From: Plantago major
Taxonomy: Eukaryota > Streptophyta > Magnoliopsida > Lamiales > Plantaginaceae
Direction of reading: 5' to 3'
Assembly (NCBI GenBank): GCA_026545765.1
Contig: CM048843.1
Coordinates: 90,955,050 to 91,019,049 of the forward strand
DNA length: 64,000 nucleotides
Shown: one piece after another, positions 33,066 to 45,028 of the stretch
How the letters are laid out: each line of letters opens with the position of its first letter
How positions within the stretch are numbered: the first letter of the stretch is position 1
Position numbers and translations under genes: made by a program
The notes under the pieces: model-generated
The model's database searches: none
Told to the model about the DNA's origin: nothing
What the model saw: only the letters and a program-made list of their open reading frames with translations

Positions 33066-33440
33066 CATATACTCTCTAGGAGGGGAACTCTCTTCGATCT
33101 TCTCTCTACTTTCTTGATACATAACGGTCCTGGAGGATCTGATACTCTCTAGGTGGAGAAACTCTCTTAGATCTTCTCTCTACTTTCATGATCTCCATAA
33201 CGAGCCTGGGGATTTGATACTCTCTAGGTGGGGAAACCCTCTTAGATTTTCTCTCTACTTTCCTGATCTCCATAACGAGCCGGGGGAGGGCGGGGATCAG
33301 CTGATACTCTCTAGGCGGGGAAAATGTTTTCGATCTTCTTTGTACTTTCTTGATCTCCATGACGGGCCGGAGGGGGGGGGGGGGGCGGTATACTCTCTAG
33401 GCGGGAAAACTCTCTTCTATCTTCTCTTTACTTTCTTCAT
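33066..33440. repeat. Five-copy minisatellite, 72-85 bp unit
   Basis: Units near 33069, 33143, 33218, 33303 and 33388 share TACTCTCTAGGTGGGGAAAC, then CTTCTCTCTACTTTC and TGATCTCCATAACG. On the minus strand the units are open and read VERRSKRVSPPREYQ repeatedly. This is probably accidental but is the only frame kept across copies. A G run of 14 lies at 33371-33384. Confidence 0.85.
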
Positions 33441-33461
33441 CCATAACGGGCCCCGGAGGGA

Positions 33462-33660
33462 CAACCGTACCATGTGAAATTATGTTCGTAGAATAATAAT
33501 TTTTGTGTCTTTGTTGGGGTGACGCATACCATCGCGAGGTTGCTGGGAACCGGTGGGTTGGCAAAAACAACCGTGACATGTGAAATTACGTTTGTATAAT
33601 ATTTTTGTGTGTGTGTGTGGTGGGGTGACCACATATCACCGCGAGATTGTTGGGAGCAAC
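33462..33660. repeat. Two-copy direct repeat following the minisatellite
   Basis: CAACCGTACCATGTGAAATT (33462) and CAACCGTGACATGTGAAATT (33569) head two ~105-bp units that both continue through TTTTTGTGT, GGGGTGAC and CACCGCGAG-like sequence. No coding capacity recognised. Confidence 0.75.
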
Positions 33661-34819
33661 CCTATTGATTGTATTGTATACTTTTGTATTTTATTTTGGT
33701 TCCGTTTGAGGGATAGATTTTTTTTGTAAAAAAATATGTACCTGTTACTAATTAACAAGTCGGGTATGGTAGGATCCTATTTTTACATTTTCTATAGTTA
33801 ACATAAATAAACAATCAATGATATAATATTGGATGAAGAATGACTACCAACCGACACCACGGCCAACGTTGTCTAAAAGGAATTTTGACTATTTTTTTTC
33901 AATTAATTTATTTAATCCTCACATTTCAATTTATTATTAAAAATAAATTATACGGTGGCATTGCCACAGTTATTACTAGTTATACATAGATTCACCATCT
34001 AAAAGTACATGAAGGAGTCTAATTAATTATACATATACTACTTGTCACTTGGACTCGATCAATTTTCTTCCTCACTTTATGTTGATCAATCAATAGGACA
34101 ACCTTAACTAACATTTTTTTCGCACTTCAGTTTGGCAAGAGCATTGTACTGAACACACTTTATATATATATTTTGAAGGTACATTGTTCTCGCCCTTAAC
34201 ATAAAATTTACCAACAAAACCCATCCCTAACTAGGAAACACGTTACTAAGTAGCAAAGAATCCAAGTAATCAAATTGGAATCCATTATTTTTGGTCCTGA
34301 ATTACATGTTTCCTACCTTTAACTAGGATCCTGTTAATGGTAGTACTTAGCTATACAATTTTGTAAGGGATTCTAGTGGTAGATTTAGATCCACATGACA
34401 AACACATGATATACTTGTATAAAACTAATCTCATGCTTATCGTTAAGTAGTCAGTGAGCAACAATAGTCAATTCCATGTATATCATGTGTATTGTGGTCG
34501 TAGTTTTGAAGTTTTCTTTCTTTAAGTAAATCGTAAAAATATTATTTTAGTCAGTTCTATTGAATTATATACATTTTCTTTTCAGATGAAGTCACTTAAG
34601 TATCCGTTTCATTTATTTTTAACATTATTTCTCATTTTGTTACTAGCGTGTAGTGGGTGTATTCCATGTCGTGGATGTACGTGATGGTGTGTTAAAACGA
34701 ATTTTGATATTTTGAAATCTAATATGTAAGTTTCATTACCAATATATGTATAGAAATGTATTTGGTTACTATTTGTTTATTTCAGTTGCAATCTAGCTAG
34801 CTGTACAATTTGTTGTGTG
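33661..34819. other. No gene seen
   Basis: Anonymous AT-rich DNA upstream of the small peptide gene; only short frames. Confidence 0.5.
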
Positions 34820-34821
34820 CA

Positions 34822-35026
34822 TATAAAACACTTGGGATCATGCCTAACCACGTGAAGTAGGTAAAATAAAAATCGAGCATATAACTCCATCAAATCTTGT
34901 CTTAAACACTACTTTCACAAATCTCAGTTTCTTGCACTAATGTGTACAAGCCATGAAGATCAAGCACAAATCTTTACTTGTAATCTTCACTGTTTTCATC
35001 ATTTCTTGTTCATTTTATCAAGATGA
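34822..35026 (+). promoter_or_regulatory. TATA box and overlapping upstream ORF of the CLE-like gene
   Basis: TATAAAA at 34822-34828 lies 125 bp before the peptide ATG, giving an expected leader near 95 nt. An ATG at 34940 opens a 28-codon frame, +1 to the peptide frame, ending at 35026. It therefore overlaps the first 74 bases of the peptide gene and would be expected to reduce its translation. Confidence 0.5.
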
Positions 35027-35180
35027 TGCTACGGTTAATGCTCTCATGTCAAGAAAATTGTTGTCTGGAATTTCTTCATCAACATTTCTCAATGGATCAG
35101 CCAAGAGCCAGCCCAAGAAAGCTGTGGATCAGAGCCTAAGGAGGAAGCCTCCCAGCAATCCGAATCCGACCCATAATTGA
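34953..35180 (+). CDS. CLE: CLE-type signalling peptide precursor
   Basis: A single-exon 75-residue secreted precursor. Residues 1-30 form a signal peptide (MKIKHKSLLVIFTVFIISCS). A variable Ser/Lys-rich middle follows. The C-terminal 12 residues, RKPPSNPNPTHN, end exactly at the stop. This matches the CLE dodecapeptide pattern RxxPxGPNPxHN: Arg 1, Pro 4, Pro 7, Asn 8, Pro 9, His 11 and Asn 12 are present. Position 6 is Asn instead of the usual Gly, and position 10 is Thr instead of Leu. CLE peptides are cleaved, hydroxylated at proline and sensed by LRR receptor kinases such as CLV1/BAM types in meristem, vascular or root control. Size, signal peptide and C-terminal placement all fit. An IDA-like or other Pro-rich peptide is the main alternative. 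Confidence 0.75.
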   Translation: MKIKHKSLLVIFTVFIISCSFYQDDATVNALMSRKLLSGISSSTFLNGSAKSQPKKAVDQSLRRKPPSNPNPTHN

Positions 35181-38100
35181 AGGTTAATTCTTATAATATG
35201 GCTTCGCGAGATTTTGATGTAAGTAGATCTCGGTCATGGTAAGTTATGTGTTAGAGCCTTAGAGGTGAGAGTAGTGCACAGTGCACCTACTAGACATGGA
35301 CTCATACGTGTTATGTCTAATGAGTGTATGCTCCTGGCTCTAGCATAAAAGTAACCTTGATGATGTATCCGAGTGAATCCTACCAGTCTATAAATTGTGT
35401 TTTTGCTTAGTGTGTTTGGACTTTGGAGTTATAATTAAACATAATGTTGCGTATGTTGTAATCACCTCTTTTCTTGTACATGGTTTGTAATGTTTGTGTT
35501 TTAAGATTGCTTGTTTCTTTTATTCCAAGGATGCTCGTGTAATATTGTGTTTGATTGAATAAGTGAATTTAGTTTGTACCATACAATGAATTTTTTTTCT
35601 ATAACTAGACAACGCTATGAGTCACACATGTAAGACTTGCGTATAGTGTCACGAAACGAGTGGTACTGAATCGAGTTTGTAAAGGCCCAAACCTGGGTCT
35701 TGGACACTATACCCAAGCCCATATTCTGCCTAGGATGGGCCTAGGTGTTGGTATCTTGGGCTTGTGTCCAAGTTCACACTTCTATTCATTTACTCTCTTT
35801 TACTCGAAAATTCAATTTTAACACTTGGTAATTAAATTTTTAAACAATTAGCTACTGATATTCATTTGTTCAATTTACATTTTTGTCTGCAGCGCTCATT
35901 TTTTCACCATTCTTATGACCTTACTTTTATTCATACGTCATTATGAGACATTGAGACTTACCACCGAAACATACTCCCTTCGTCATGCTACTCAATGCAT
36001 GTATATTCCTTTAAGCTTTGTCTCTTGCCCAACCAGGTCATCTTCGTGAGTTATAATTAGATTAGGTCAAATGGTCATTCCCGCATGGAAGTCCGCCATT
36101 GACATGTAGTGGTAATGACTACATATCAGCTGATCATAAATTCTTCATATCGTGGTTCGGACAAGCAAAACACATCTTCGTGTCGGGATATATATATTTC
36201 TATGGAATATATGGATTGCGAGTCGAATATCGTATGAGCCTCAATGCACAATGTTGTTGTCCTTAACCTATTGTCTCATCAATCATGTCATGGAATTAAG
36301 GTAGCATGTGTACAATAAATATATTTGGGCTTTTATGAAGAGTGGCTACATGTCTCGTGTGAAGAAGAAAAGTGAGCATATTATGTGTTCATCGGTCAAA
36401 AAGGAGAAACAAGTTTATTATTAACCAATCTTGGATGGATTTATAAAGGTTATGGAGCATTTAAGCACAATATATTGCCTTTTATGGGCAAAGATTTTGC
36501 ATATATCTTGAGGCTACTATTTCGAAAGGGTTTAGAATATGTTGCAGCATCAGATGCTTCCATAAATCACATTGGCTATATTTAGTGCTGAATTCAACTT
36601 AGTTTATATATATATATTAGAGGAGTTTATTTGATCATCTGACCCCAACAAATATGTTAAAAGTGAACGTGAAATTACAATTGAAAAACTAGTTTATTTG
36701 ATAAATTATCTCAGAATAATTTATTAAAAACTAAGATTATGTTCTATTTATCTAAAAACTCATTAATTTCAATTTAATTATGTTTAATTATTTTCTATTT
36801 ATCTAAACAAATCCAGCATTCATCTATTTTTTTTTATAATCAAGAATTCAAATAATGAGATATTATTTTGGTACATTTTGTCCACCCACGTATCCATGTA
36901 TCATATAAGAAGACTTTTCATTTTGTCATCCATTCTACCATCCTAAAATATTAAAAACAAACATGCTTAACTTGAAAGTCATTATAGATGAATTCTCGAA
37001 AAGAAAATTCCGTATTTTTAGTATCATAAGTAACGTTATCCATTCTTTAAGAATTGTGAAACTTGAAGATGTTATAATTTTTAAGATACATTAATTGATT
37101 GATTTGATACTCATTTGACTTTTAACGTGATATAGATGCATAACTACTTCGTGAGCATGCATAAGTAGTTTTCATTCCTTCCAATTGTCTTTCGATGAAT
37201 AAAATATAGTGAGTTACTATTTATATTTTTGCAAGTGCATTAAACTATGGTTTTGCCATAACAAGCAATTCACAATCAATTCGTAAGCCACCAAAAGATT
37301 CTGAAATGAAGTTAAAGGTAACCGACGAGACTCCTCACATATAAATATACGTTTATATGCAAGCTTCCCATGTTCATTGTGGGTTTAGTGATTGCAATTA
37401 AACGTGTAATGTAAATCTCATCTCTACGACGAAATCTCACAAAAGCTACTCATACAATTGATATATACCGAACATATTTATTAGTCAATTCAAAATAAAG
37501 TGTTGGAAGGTATTCTAGTTTGTAGCCATATGATACACGTACGATTACCTCTTATCTTCAAAATCCATCCAATACTACTTGTGAGGAGCTATGAAATTTC
37601 ACCAAATTTTCCAAGAAAATATGTGTGTAATATGAGTGACCTAACAAGTGACCAAGTCTGCCAATAGTTTACGAGTCTACTCTAGTTTAGGTTCTTCAGC
37701 TTGTAACTTGATTAGAAGTCATATTTAATTGTAGTTTTGAGTGTAGAATAGATGACGATCAAAATCAATATTTAATATCAGATCAAGATCATGTCCAAGT
37801 TAGTGATACGATGCCCTTAATTGAATAATGAATGACTCGAAAAGATCATAATAACGTTCCACCATATATTGAAAAGTGATCGCAAAGGATCAATGGTTTA
37901 GTTAGAAAGAATGACGGTATTTCATTAAGAGTCTAACTCTTTTACTTCACACTTCCTATCCTCGTGATTTGAATTATCGCCTTTAAAACACTCCATCTCG
38001 AAATAGTAAAAGTTATAGCCACTGTGATAAGGGCATATATTTTCAAATGGAGCATCAAGTTTCACAGGCATGGTAGCAATACGGTTTAGAACCATAGCGT

Positions 38101-38770
38101 CTTTATCAAAGTCGAATCATATCATAGAATAAAAAAAGTTCTGTCCCATGTTTCATTTTTTCGTAACAGAGACTTGTCCAAAAAGTGAAGCGATGTCTAA
38201 AGATCAAGAAGATAATGTTAATAGAATTCTATTCGATTTTTTGGGACCTGTTTAAATAGTCTATTCGAGTAGAAATTAAATATAACATATCACAATGGAG
38301 ATTCAAATAACATGTTAGTTACGAGTTATCTGAATGGAAGTTAGATATGGATGTAGTTTAATTTAATGTAGACTTGCAATAAAGTTTAGAACCAAACTTG
38401 AACGTAAACTTTATGAAATCACGGTATCATTTCAATTCTTCTAATTTCTTAATTCTCAAATTCATAGTGAGAGATGTACAAGTTAAATAACATTTTGGGC
38501 CCTAAAGATTCAAGATCTTTGAATTCTCCACCAAGATATATAAACTTTTTCTTATCCAAAATACCACTAGAATTTGCACAAATCCCACTAATCTTCATCA
38601 TCCCACATAATCCAAGGTGAAAAGAAACTAAAGTTACTACTACTAATACTATAAACTACTCCACAAAAATTCAAATTAAAGAGTACATTTAAAAAAAAGA
38701 AAAAAAGGAAAGAAAGGAAAAAAAAAATAAAGAGCAATCTTGATCATCACTTCATTTGATCCATCATCTT
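35181..38770. other. Long gene-poor stretch
   Basis: No gene recognised over 3.6 kb of AT-rich DNA. An unplaced + frame at 36385-36585 (GETSLLLTNLGWIYKGYGAF) has no recognisable domain and no clear neighbours in frame. An imperfect inverted repeat with TCTTGGACACTATACCCAAG and CTTGGGCTTGTGTCCAAG lies at 35698-35781. Confidence 0.45.
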
Positions 38771-39307
38771 TCAAGCACTTCTAGCCAACATTTCTTGGTA
38801 TCTTCTATACGACTCAACTTTCTCCAACCGAAACTTCTCATGACAATTGGCTATGAACAAATCAGCAAGCTTGTCAATCTCATTGCTAGAAAGCTCCTCA
38901 TCACTCCCTTTCTCCTCTAGCCATTGCAAGTACCCCGTAAGTTCGCTCGACTCGGGGACATTAACGTCGTACGAAGTGGGATTGATTGTAGAATTCCAGC
39001 TCGAGTCGTAGTAGACGTGTGAGACCGGCATGACGTGGGATGAGCACCAGTTGTAATGGAGTCGGAACGAGCCGAAAAAGAGCTTCTTGTTCTTCTTGCT
39101 CTTTTTGAGTTCAAGAAGATGGAGAAAGTTGGTGTCCTTGATGAGTTGGAGGAGAATGGACTTGGCTTTGGTTAGAGCCCTAGCAATGCGGTACATGTGT
39201 GAGAAAATGAAGGTTTGGAGGATGTTTTTGAGCTTCATGTTTGTGAGATGAGAAGAGGAAGAAGTTGGTTTCATGGAGGGCTTGAGGTGAAGAGAGTTGA
39301 GAGCCAT
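38771..39307 (-). CDS. DUF761-containing (cotton-fibre-expressed type) protein
   Basis: A single exon on the minus strand. The C-terminus carries the DUF761 motif: EIDKLADLFIANCHEKFRLE, then KVESYRRYQEMLARS. The N-terminal half is basic and helical (NMKLKNILQTFIFSHMYRIA, then RALTKAKSILLQLIK), as in this plant-specific family, whose members are small, stress- or fibre-expressed and of largely unknown biochemical role. I chose the ATG at 39307 (178 residues). Its context AAAATGGCT is strong, and a TATA-like CTATATAAC lies about 55 bp upstream. An in-frame ATG at 39385 would add 26 residues but would place that TATA-like site inside the coding region. Confidence 0.85.
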   Translation of the reverse strand: MALNSLHLKPSMKPTSSSSHLTNMKLKNILQTFIFSHMYRIARALTKAKSILLQLIKDTNFLHLLELKKSKKNKKLFFGSFRLHYNWCSSHVMPVSHVYYDSSWNSTINPTSYDVNVPESSELTGYLQWLEEKGSDEELSSNEIDKLADLFIANCHEKFRLEKVESYRRYQEMLARSA

Positions 39308-39358
39308 TTTCTTGTGGGGTGGGTGGGGTGTATGAAATGTGTGTTTTGGGGGAATGGA

Positions 39359-39368
39359 GTTATATAGA
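39359..39368 (-). promoter_or_regulatory. Probable TATA box of the DUF761 gene
   Basis: Minus-strand CTATATAACT, about 55 bp before the preferred ATG at 39307, leaving a leader of roughly 25 nt. If correct, it rules out the longer reading frame as the main product. Confidence 0.5.
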
Positions 39369-39385
39369 AGATCTTGAGTTTCCAT

Positions 39386-40782
39386 AGTGTGAAGGGTTAG
39401 TAGGTGAGTTAAATAAAGTGATAACTACTTTTGCAAGACTAGGAAGTGAGTATGTGTGTGTGACTTGTTAGAGTGATTTTGCATGCTCAATGTACATTAT
39501 TACTTTTAAGAAATTACATTAGGTGTGAAAGACAATTTTACTATGTTTTATAGTGGACCCGGATCCATCCTAGTATTTTACTGGAATTATGTAAAATTTA
39601 ATTCATATGTCTGTTTTATTGTTTGAATTATCTTTACATGGTCTCTAATATATGATTTTACGAGCAAAATTGGTTCGTGGCACCAGTTCTCTCACTCTCT
39701 TTTGCGTATAATATAATAACACGCTTAACATTGTAATTCTTAACTACAACGTAGATTATACATATAAGCATTGAATCAGAACTATTGTAGTAGAACATAT
39801 ATCATTATATATATATGATATGAATTTAATATTTGCGCTGACAATAGTAATACTTGTGTCAGTGTTATCAAACTTGAAACAACATTTATTCAATACGAAT
39901 TAACTGCTCTTTACTTTCGTACAACTTATTTCGTTTTCAACATTTACACCATCATTATAACACAAAATTACAACTAATCATCGCGACAATTATAAGCTTA
40001 TAACTCACTTGATGAATTTTGAAAAAGTTGTGAGTAAGAGCAAGACGCGCGAAAGGTAAAAATGAAATTACGTGACCATAGATGGTCGAGAAGAGTAATT
40101 CAAGTGAAATAGAGTGCCGAAAAGGGTAATGGACAGAAAATATTTTTGGGCCAGCGTGTCATGCGGCTAAGGTTTAGGGATGTTAAAGACTCGAAGAGAT
40201 AAACAAGGCCGATTCTTCGCCGATATTACAAAACCAAGGACAAATCTTTATTATAATTCTATTTTTTACTATTATTTTATTTGGATTTAATAATTTGTCA
40301 CTGCTATAAAATGTTTGTGATCAGACAACAACTAAAATTCAGATCCTATTCTTTCTCCCTAGAAGACCACAGTCATTTTATAATTGGATCGTGACATGAT
40401 CGTCCTATGTCTATTTTTCTCTGCTTTTCTTTTGTTTAGTCCAATTTCAGCTACCTTTTGTATATAATCAAATGTTACACCTGTATTTTCGCAACAAAAC
40501 TACACGTAGTCTAACATCCTCAGAGTAAGTTTCCAGACCGAAAAATATTCTTATTATAGTCAGAAACATTACGGATTCTTAGTAACAACGTCCAAGTTAT
40601 ATATGCAGATAAATAATTATATAACATGTACACCCATAAAACATTATTGTTATTGTTTAAAACATTTTATATATAGTTAAGAACATCAATCGTCGGTACC
40701 TCACTAATGCGGATCCCTTCCAAAACTATGTGAACATATTTTCTTTACGAAATCCATGATATCAATCGACAAGATATGGAAG
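39386..40782. other. No gene seen
   Basis: AT-rich intergenic DNA. No frame with recognisable domains. Ends at the target duplication ATATGGAAG of the next element. Confidence 0.5.
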
Positions 40783-41279
40783 GGGTGTTAGGGAACAAGC
40801 CGCTCGTGAAAAAGCCGGGACAACGCTCAGATCGAGCTCGAGATCGGTCAACGCGAGCAAGCTCGTCTCATTGTTGAGCTTGAAGCTCGATCACCATGGC
40901 AAAATGATCGAAGTTCGCGAGCTGCTCGTGAGCAATAATTAATTTAATATATATTTAAATTTATTTATTTACATATACATAAATAACAAGTAAAAACCGT
41001 AGTCTCTAACTTAAGCTATCTAAAAATCAGAACTATGTAAAATTTTAGAACAAATGAGTTCATTTTCGAGCTCTAACGAGTGGAGCGCTCACGAGCAAAA
41101 GTAAGTCGAGCTTATCGAGCTGCTAGTGAGCAACTCGATATTTTAACGAGCCGATCACGAGTACGATTATGAAAAGCTCGATAATCACGAGTCAATCACG
41201 AGCAGACCTGAAATTTTGACGATCACTGATCCATTAAGCCAAAGCTCGGCTCGGCTCGGCTCAACTCATTAACAACCCT
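40783..41279. mobile_element. GCTC-rich TIR element with a readable target duplication
   Basis: The left end GGGTGTTAGGGAACAAGC resembles the inverted right end AGGGTTGTTAATGAGC. ATATGGAAG flanks both sides (40774-40782 and 41280-41288), perfect over 9 bp. The interior is full of GCTCG/CGAGC words (GAGCTCGAGATCGG, AAGCTCGATCACC). No protein is encoded. A diverged second copy is at 56450-56985. The 9-bp duplication suggests a MULE; an 8-bp hAT reading is also possible. Confidence 0.7.
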
Positions 41280-41288
41280 ATATGGAAG

Positions 41289-42236
41289 TTAAACAGGAAC
41301 ATCCTTTTATGAGAACCATTATAATCCTTTTAGTATATTTTTCAGAATAGTCAAAAAATTATTAGTATTCATAACAATTAAGTATAAGAAATCCTCAACA
41401 TAAATAATTGTGGTTCAAAATTTTAGAGGAGTTATACACTTACATTGCCTAGGCACAATAGGAGTTTATTAACCAAACCTAGAACAAGAGAAAAATATAA
41501 CATGACTCTATTTCGCTCCGTATTAAACTGTATGTGCCTATTCTAGTGGGAAGTTTGATTTGAAATGGAAAAAGTAGTTAATTAGTGAGTAGCTTATAAG
41601 AACCCTAATCATAATAATCATTATGAGACAGCCACTCTCACAGTCTTACTTGAGACCTGAATTGAAACACAGAGAATCTTTTTAACACTGTTACAGTGTT
41701 ACTTAATCTGTACTCCTTATAATTATTGATGGTCAGTAGTTCTCTTTAATACTTGCAAGCAATTTAATGACACTGACTTGGATGGAACATTTCTCTAACA
41801 ACTTCAAAGACATTAGAGCAATTACAATAGTCACGCCCAGTAGTATATAACTTCTTTTTCTCCTATAATTATTAACATTATCCGTAATCAATTATGAAGA
41901 TTCATATTTACTTTGGATTAATCTTGAATGAATACTCTACTCGAAAGTTTTTCTATATGTCACCGAATAAAGATGACGCGGATATTAAATGTCGAGAAAA
42001 TCAACAACAGTTACCAATAGACAACCATCTAGCAAGAGTCGATCAAACACCAAGAAGTTGGAAGAACAATAATCACGGTTAAGGCGGAGAACCTACTTTA
42101 TTGCTTACGAACAGATTACAAGAACAATCTAACATATTCAATATCGAATATGAGATAACCCCGTTCTATCACTGACTCTTTACAAGAATGAAAACTTGTT
42201 GCTAGTTGCGAATAGAGCAATGTTGGTTGTTGTGAC
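41289..42236. other. No gene recognised
   Basis: Contains a + frame near 41894-42082 ending TPRSWKNNNHG, without a recognisable domain. Otherwise featureless AT-rich sequence. Confidence 0.4.
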
Positions 42237-42239
42237 TAA

Positions 42240-42342
42240 GACTCTGTTCTCTTCGTCTGCACTGAACTGAACTGAATTATAGTATAAAATATAACTAAGC
42301 AGAGCTGAACTGAATGAGTTTGCATACGAAGAGAACAGGGCC
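42240..42342. mobile_element. Tourist-like MITE, copy 1
   Basis: TIRs GACTCTGTTCTCTTCGT and its near-complement ACGAAGAGAACAGGGCC, 103 bp, flanked by TAA on both sides (42237-42239 and 42343-42345). The interior is built of CTGAACTGAA repeats around AGTATAAAATATAA. The TAA target and TIR form fit PIF/Harbinger-derived MITEs. Confidence 0.8.
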
Positions 42343-42345
42343 TAA

Positions 42346-43389
42346 CTGACCGTAGACTGTTGGGGTTCCCATATTTGATCACAGTTGTTGGTTGCCTAAA
42401 CAGTCTAATTTTGAGCTACTTATATATCGTTCATAGAGTAACTTACGAATAACTGTGCTGATCAAAAGTGTTAGATTCAGATGAATTGATATTTATTTAT
42501 TAATATCACATATGAAATACACAATTATGATATGAATTATTGATATGAAAAATCTTACCCAACTTCCGTTGATTTATGCTGCCCCATGTTCCCCGCAGTT
42601 ACTGTGCTTAAGATAACATTTAAACCTTCTCGTTTGTATTTTTCTATATTGGCTCTTTGGTTAGTCAAAAAGTAATATCACTATTTAATGTTCTAATATC
42701 TTCATAAGTCCCGTTTTCATTTTTTTTAACCATATGAAAAAGTTACAATCTTTTTAAACAATTCTCTTAAAACCTAACTAGCCTACCAAAAATTGGTTTA
42801 AAGTTTTAAACTAACCCGCACCAGAATGTTGGTATTGTATATAAAAACTTCTCCTTTTAATTTGTGACATCAACAAACTCAACAACTTGGTTACTCTGTG
42901 AGATAATTTAAACTGCAATTTGATGAGAGTATAGTGTTAAATTGGGTCCACATCACCTTAGAAGACCCCGTCAAGCGATGAGGGTTATATAAGTTTGTAT
43001 GTGGTTTAGAATAGTGATGTGAATTTATAGTGAATAAGAGCTACAAATTCTCCGACTGCAAAATTAAGCCAACACTCATAACCTGGTTATTAGAAATAAG
43101 AAATTGAGAAATGTTCAAATGTTCAAATAACAGCTTTATAAATGTTCAAAATGAATGTTCAAATAACTATATACTAACTTAAAGACAGAAGGTTTGTCTT
43201 TAGAAATAGGGCAAACACGAAAACCTATGAGAAATCTAGTTATCTCTAGCCCAAGTTTAATTTACAAAATAGCAGACACGGGTAGGATTTGTTGGAAACT
43301 TCGATTAAAAGATCATTGCAATAAGTATTGTCATAAAATAAGTAATACTACTATTATATGTTTTGTTGTGAAAAATGATAATACTAGAG
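42346..43389. other. No gene seen
   Basis: AT-rich DNA between two MITE copies; a short frame at 43194-43418 has no recognisable domain. Confidence 0.5.
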
Positions 43390-43392
43390 TAA

Positions 43393-43571
43393 GGCTCAGT
43401 TTTCTTCGTCTGAACTGAACTGAACTCAATTGAACTGATCTAAACTTAACTAAAATGAACTGAACTGATCTGAACTGAAATGAATTGAACTGTAGTATAA
43501 AATATAAATAAACAAAGCTGAAATGAACTGAACTGAATTGAATGAGTTAACATACGAAAGAGAAGATAGCC
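43393..43571. mobile_element. Tourist-like MITE, copy 2
   Basis: Starts GGCTCAGTTTTCTTCGTCTG and ends ACGAAAGAGAAGATAGCC, with TAA on both sides (43390-43392 and 43572-43574). Same interior as copy 1 but with an expanded run of (A)CTGAACTGA units, making it 179 bp. Confidence 0.8.
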
Positions 43572-44143
43572 TAATTAGTCATGTAATAAGACGCCGTAGA
43601 GCATACTCCAAGCTGACACAAAGTTTGGATTTAGCGTTCCAAGAATTGGCAAACAAGATTCTCCTCGTGATCGAAGATTAGCTCTCATTTAATGATCATA
43701 GCTCTATCCCTTACTACTAGTAGTACAAATTAATTACGATCCCAAACAATATATAATGATGCTTAATCACGAGTTTGGCTGGTTAGGAAAACGAGTCATA
43801 TGTGCATTGAGGTAAAGCTTGACACGCCATAAATTAGTTGGAGCTCGATTCGTTTGAATCAAACAAGTACAACTTTGAGATATAAACAAAACCATTACTT
43901 GAATGAGACAGATAGTTATAATGAACGAGTCTGAACTATAAATCGAGTTTCAACAATAATAAATATAAGAGATTGTGTTATGGACCGAGACTTATAATGG
44001 ATACTTTAGTGTCAAATGAGTAAAGCAATAGCCAGGTAAAAAAGAAACAGAGTTTGGATTTAATGTTGGTTCTGGTTAACACTTTTGCTGCAAGAAAAAA
44101 CAGAAAGAAACAGAAGCAAGGAAAAATTAAAGGATTACACTTA

Positions 44144-44261
44144 GGCTCTGTTCTTTTCAACTTAAAACTCATTCAGTTCAGTTCAGTTCAGTTCTGCTTA
44201 GTTATATTTTATACTACAATTGATTCGATTCGAAGAAATTTCAGCTTTAAAAGAATGAGCC
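44144..44261. mobile_element. Tourist-like MITE, copy 3 (diverged)
   Basis: Starts GGCTCTGTTCTTTTCAAC and ends GCTTTAAAAGAATGAGCC, in opposite internal orientation (TTCAGTTCAGTTCAGTTC, TTATATTTTATACTACAAT). The flanks TTA and TCA form an imperfect 3-bp duplication. Confidence 0.65.
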
Positions 44262-44299
44262 TCATCGCAATGTAAAATTACAAGAAACAGAAAAACACT

Positions 44300-45028
44300 A
44301 TTGTTTGGATTTAATCATAGACGAGTCAGCGGTGTGACCACTTCCCCTTGAGCTAAATTTGTCCGCCTTATTACGCTTCAGGCCTCCCTCGGACAATTAG
44401 CTCCCAAGGTACAATATCAAATCTCAGCAGCTACTGGAAGCTCTGCAGTAGAAGCTCCGTTGAACTTCTGTGGTGAAGAAACACTCGAATTTCTAAAGTG
44501 CAGATTGAAAACAGGGAGGAGAAGAGAAGAATGGAATTTCTGGTGTGTCTTGCTCAAATGAGGGATGGGGTATATATAGCTGTAGGAAAAACGTAACAGG
44601 TGGAACAATCTGGAAAAAATCTGGCCTTGCGTTCAGTGGAAAATTGTAGTAAAAAGATAAACACGCGAACTATATTTCCTGGACACACACTTCTCAGGAA
44701 ACACAGGCATAACTTTATATTACTCATCCCTTCCATTTATTTCCAATGTGGGACAAATACAATAGCAAGTCTCAATTAGCACACTTTAAGCCAATTTATC
44801 ATTCACACCTAGAATTGATTACCTCCCGTATCTTATACCGTTACGAAGCTTGCGCATCCCACTTCGCAACGAGATAAAGAATACGCAAAACCGAGCGGTG
44901 GAACTTAGATAAATAATTGCTCAAAGTTACTCACTTAACACATTATAACACATAACATTTTTGGCTCTCTCTTGGTTGCCTCTTGCAACCACATTTGGTT
45001 GCCTCTTACAACCAATTCCCCAACATTA
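44300..45028 (-). mobile_element. Candidate solo LTR in minus orientation
   Basis: On the minus strand the block opens TGTTGGGGAATTGGTTGTAA at 45028. It has a TATA box (CTATATATACC) near 44570 and ends somewhere before 44300 in sequence typical of LTR tails. The far boundary and target duplication were not found. Confidence 0.35.

Noticed and set aside
36385-36585. 66-codon frame as a gene
   Set aside because: No domain, no splice partners, isolated in AT-rich DNA.
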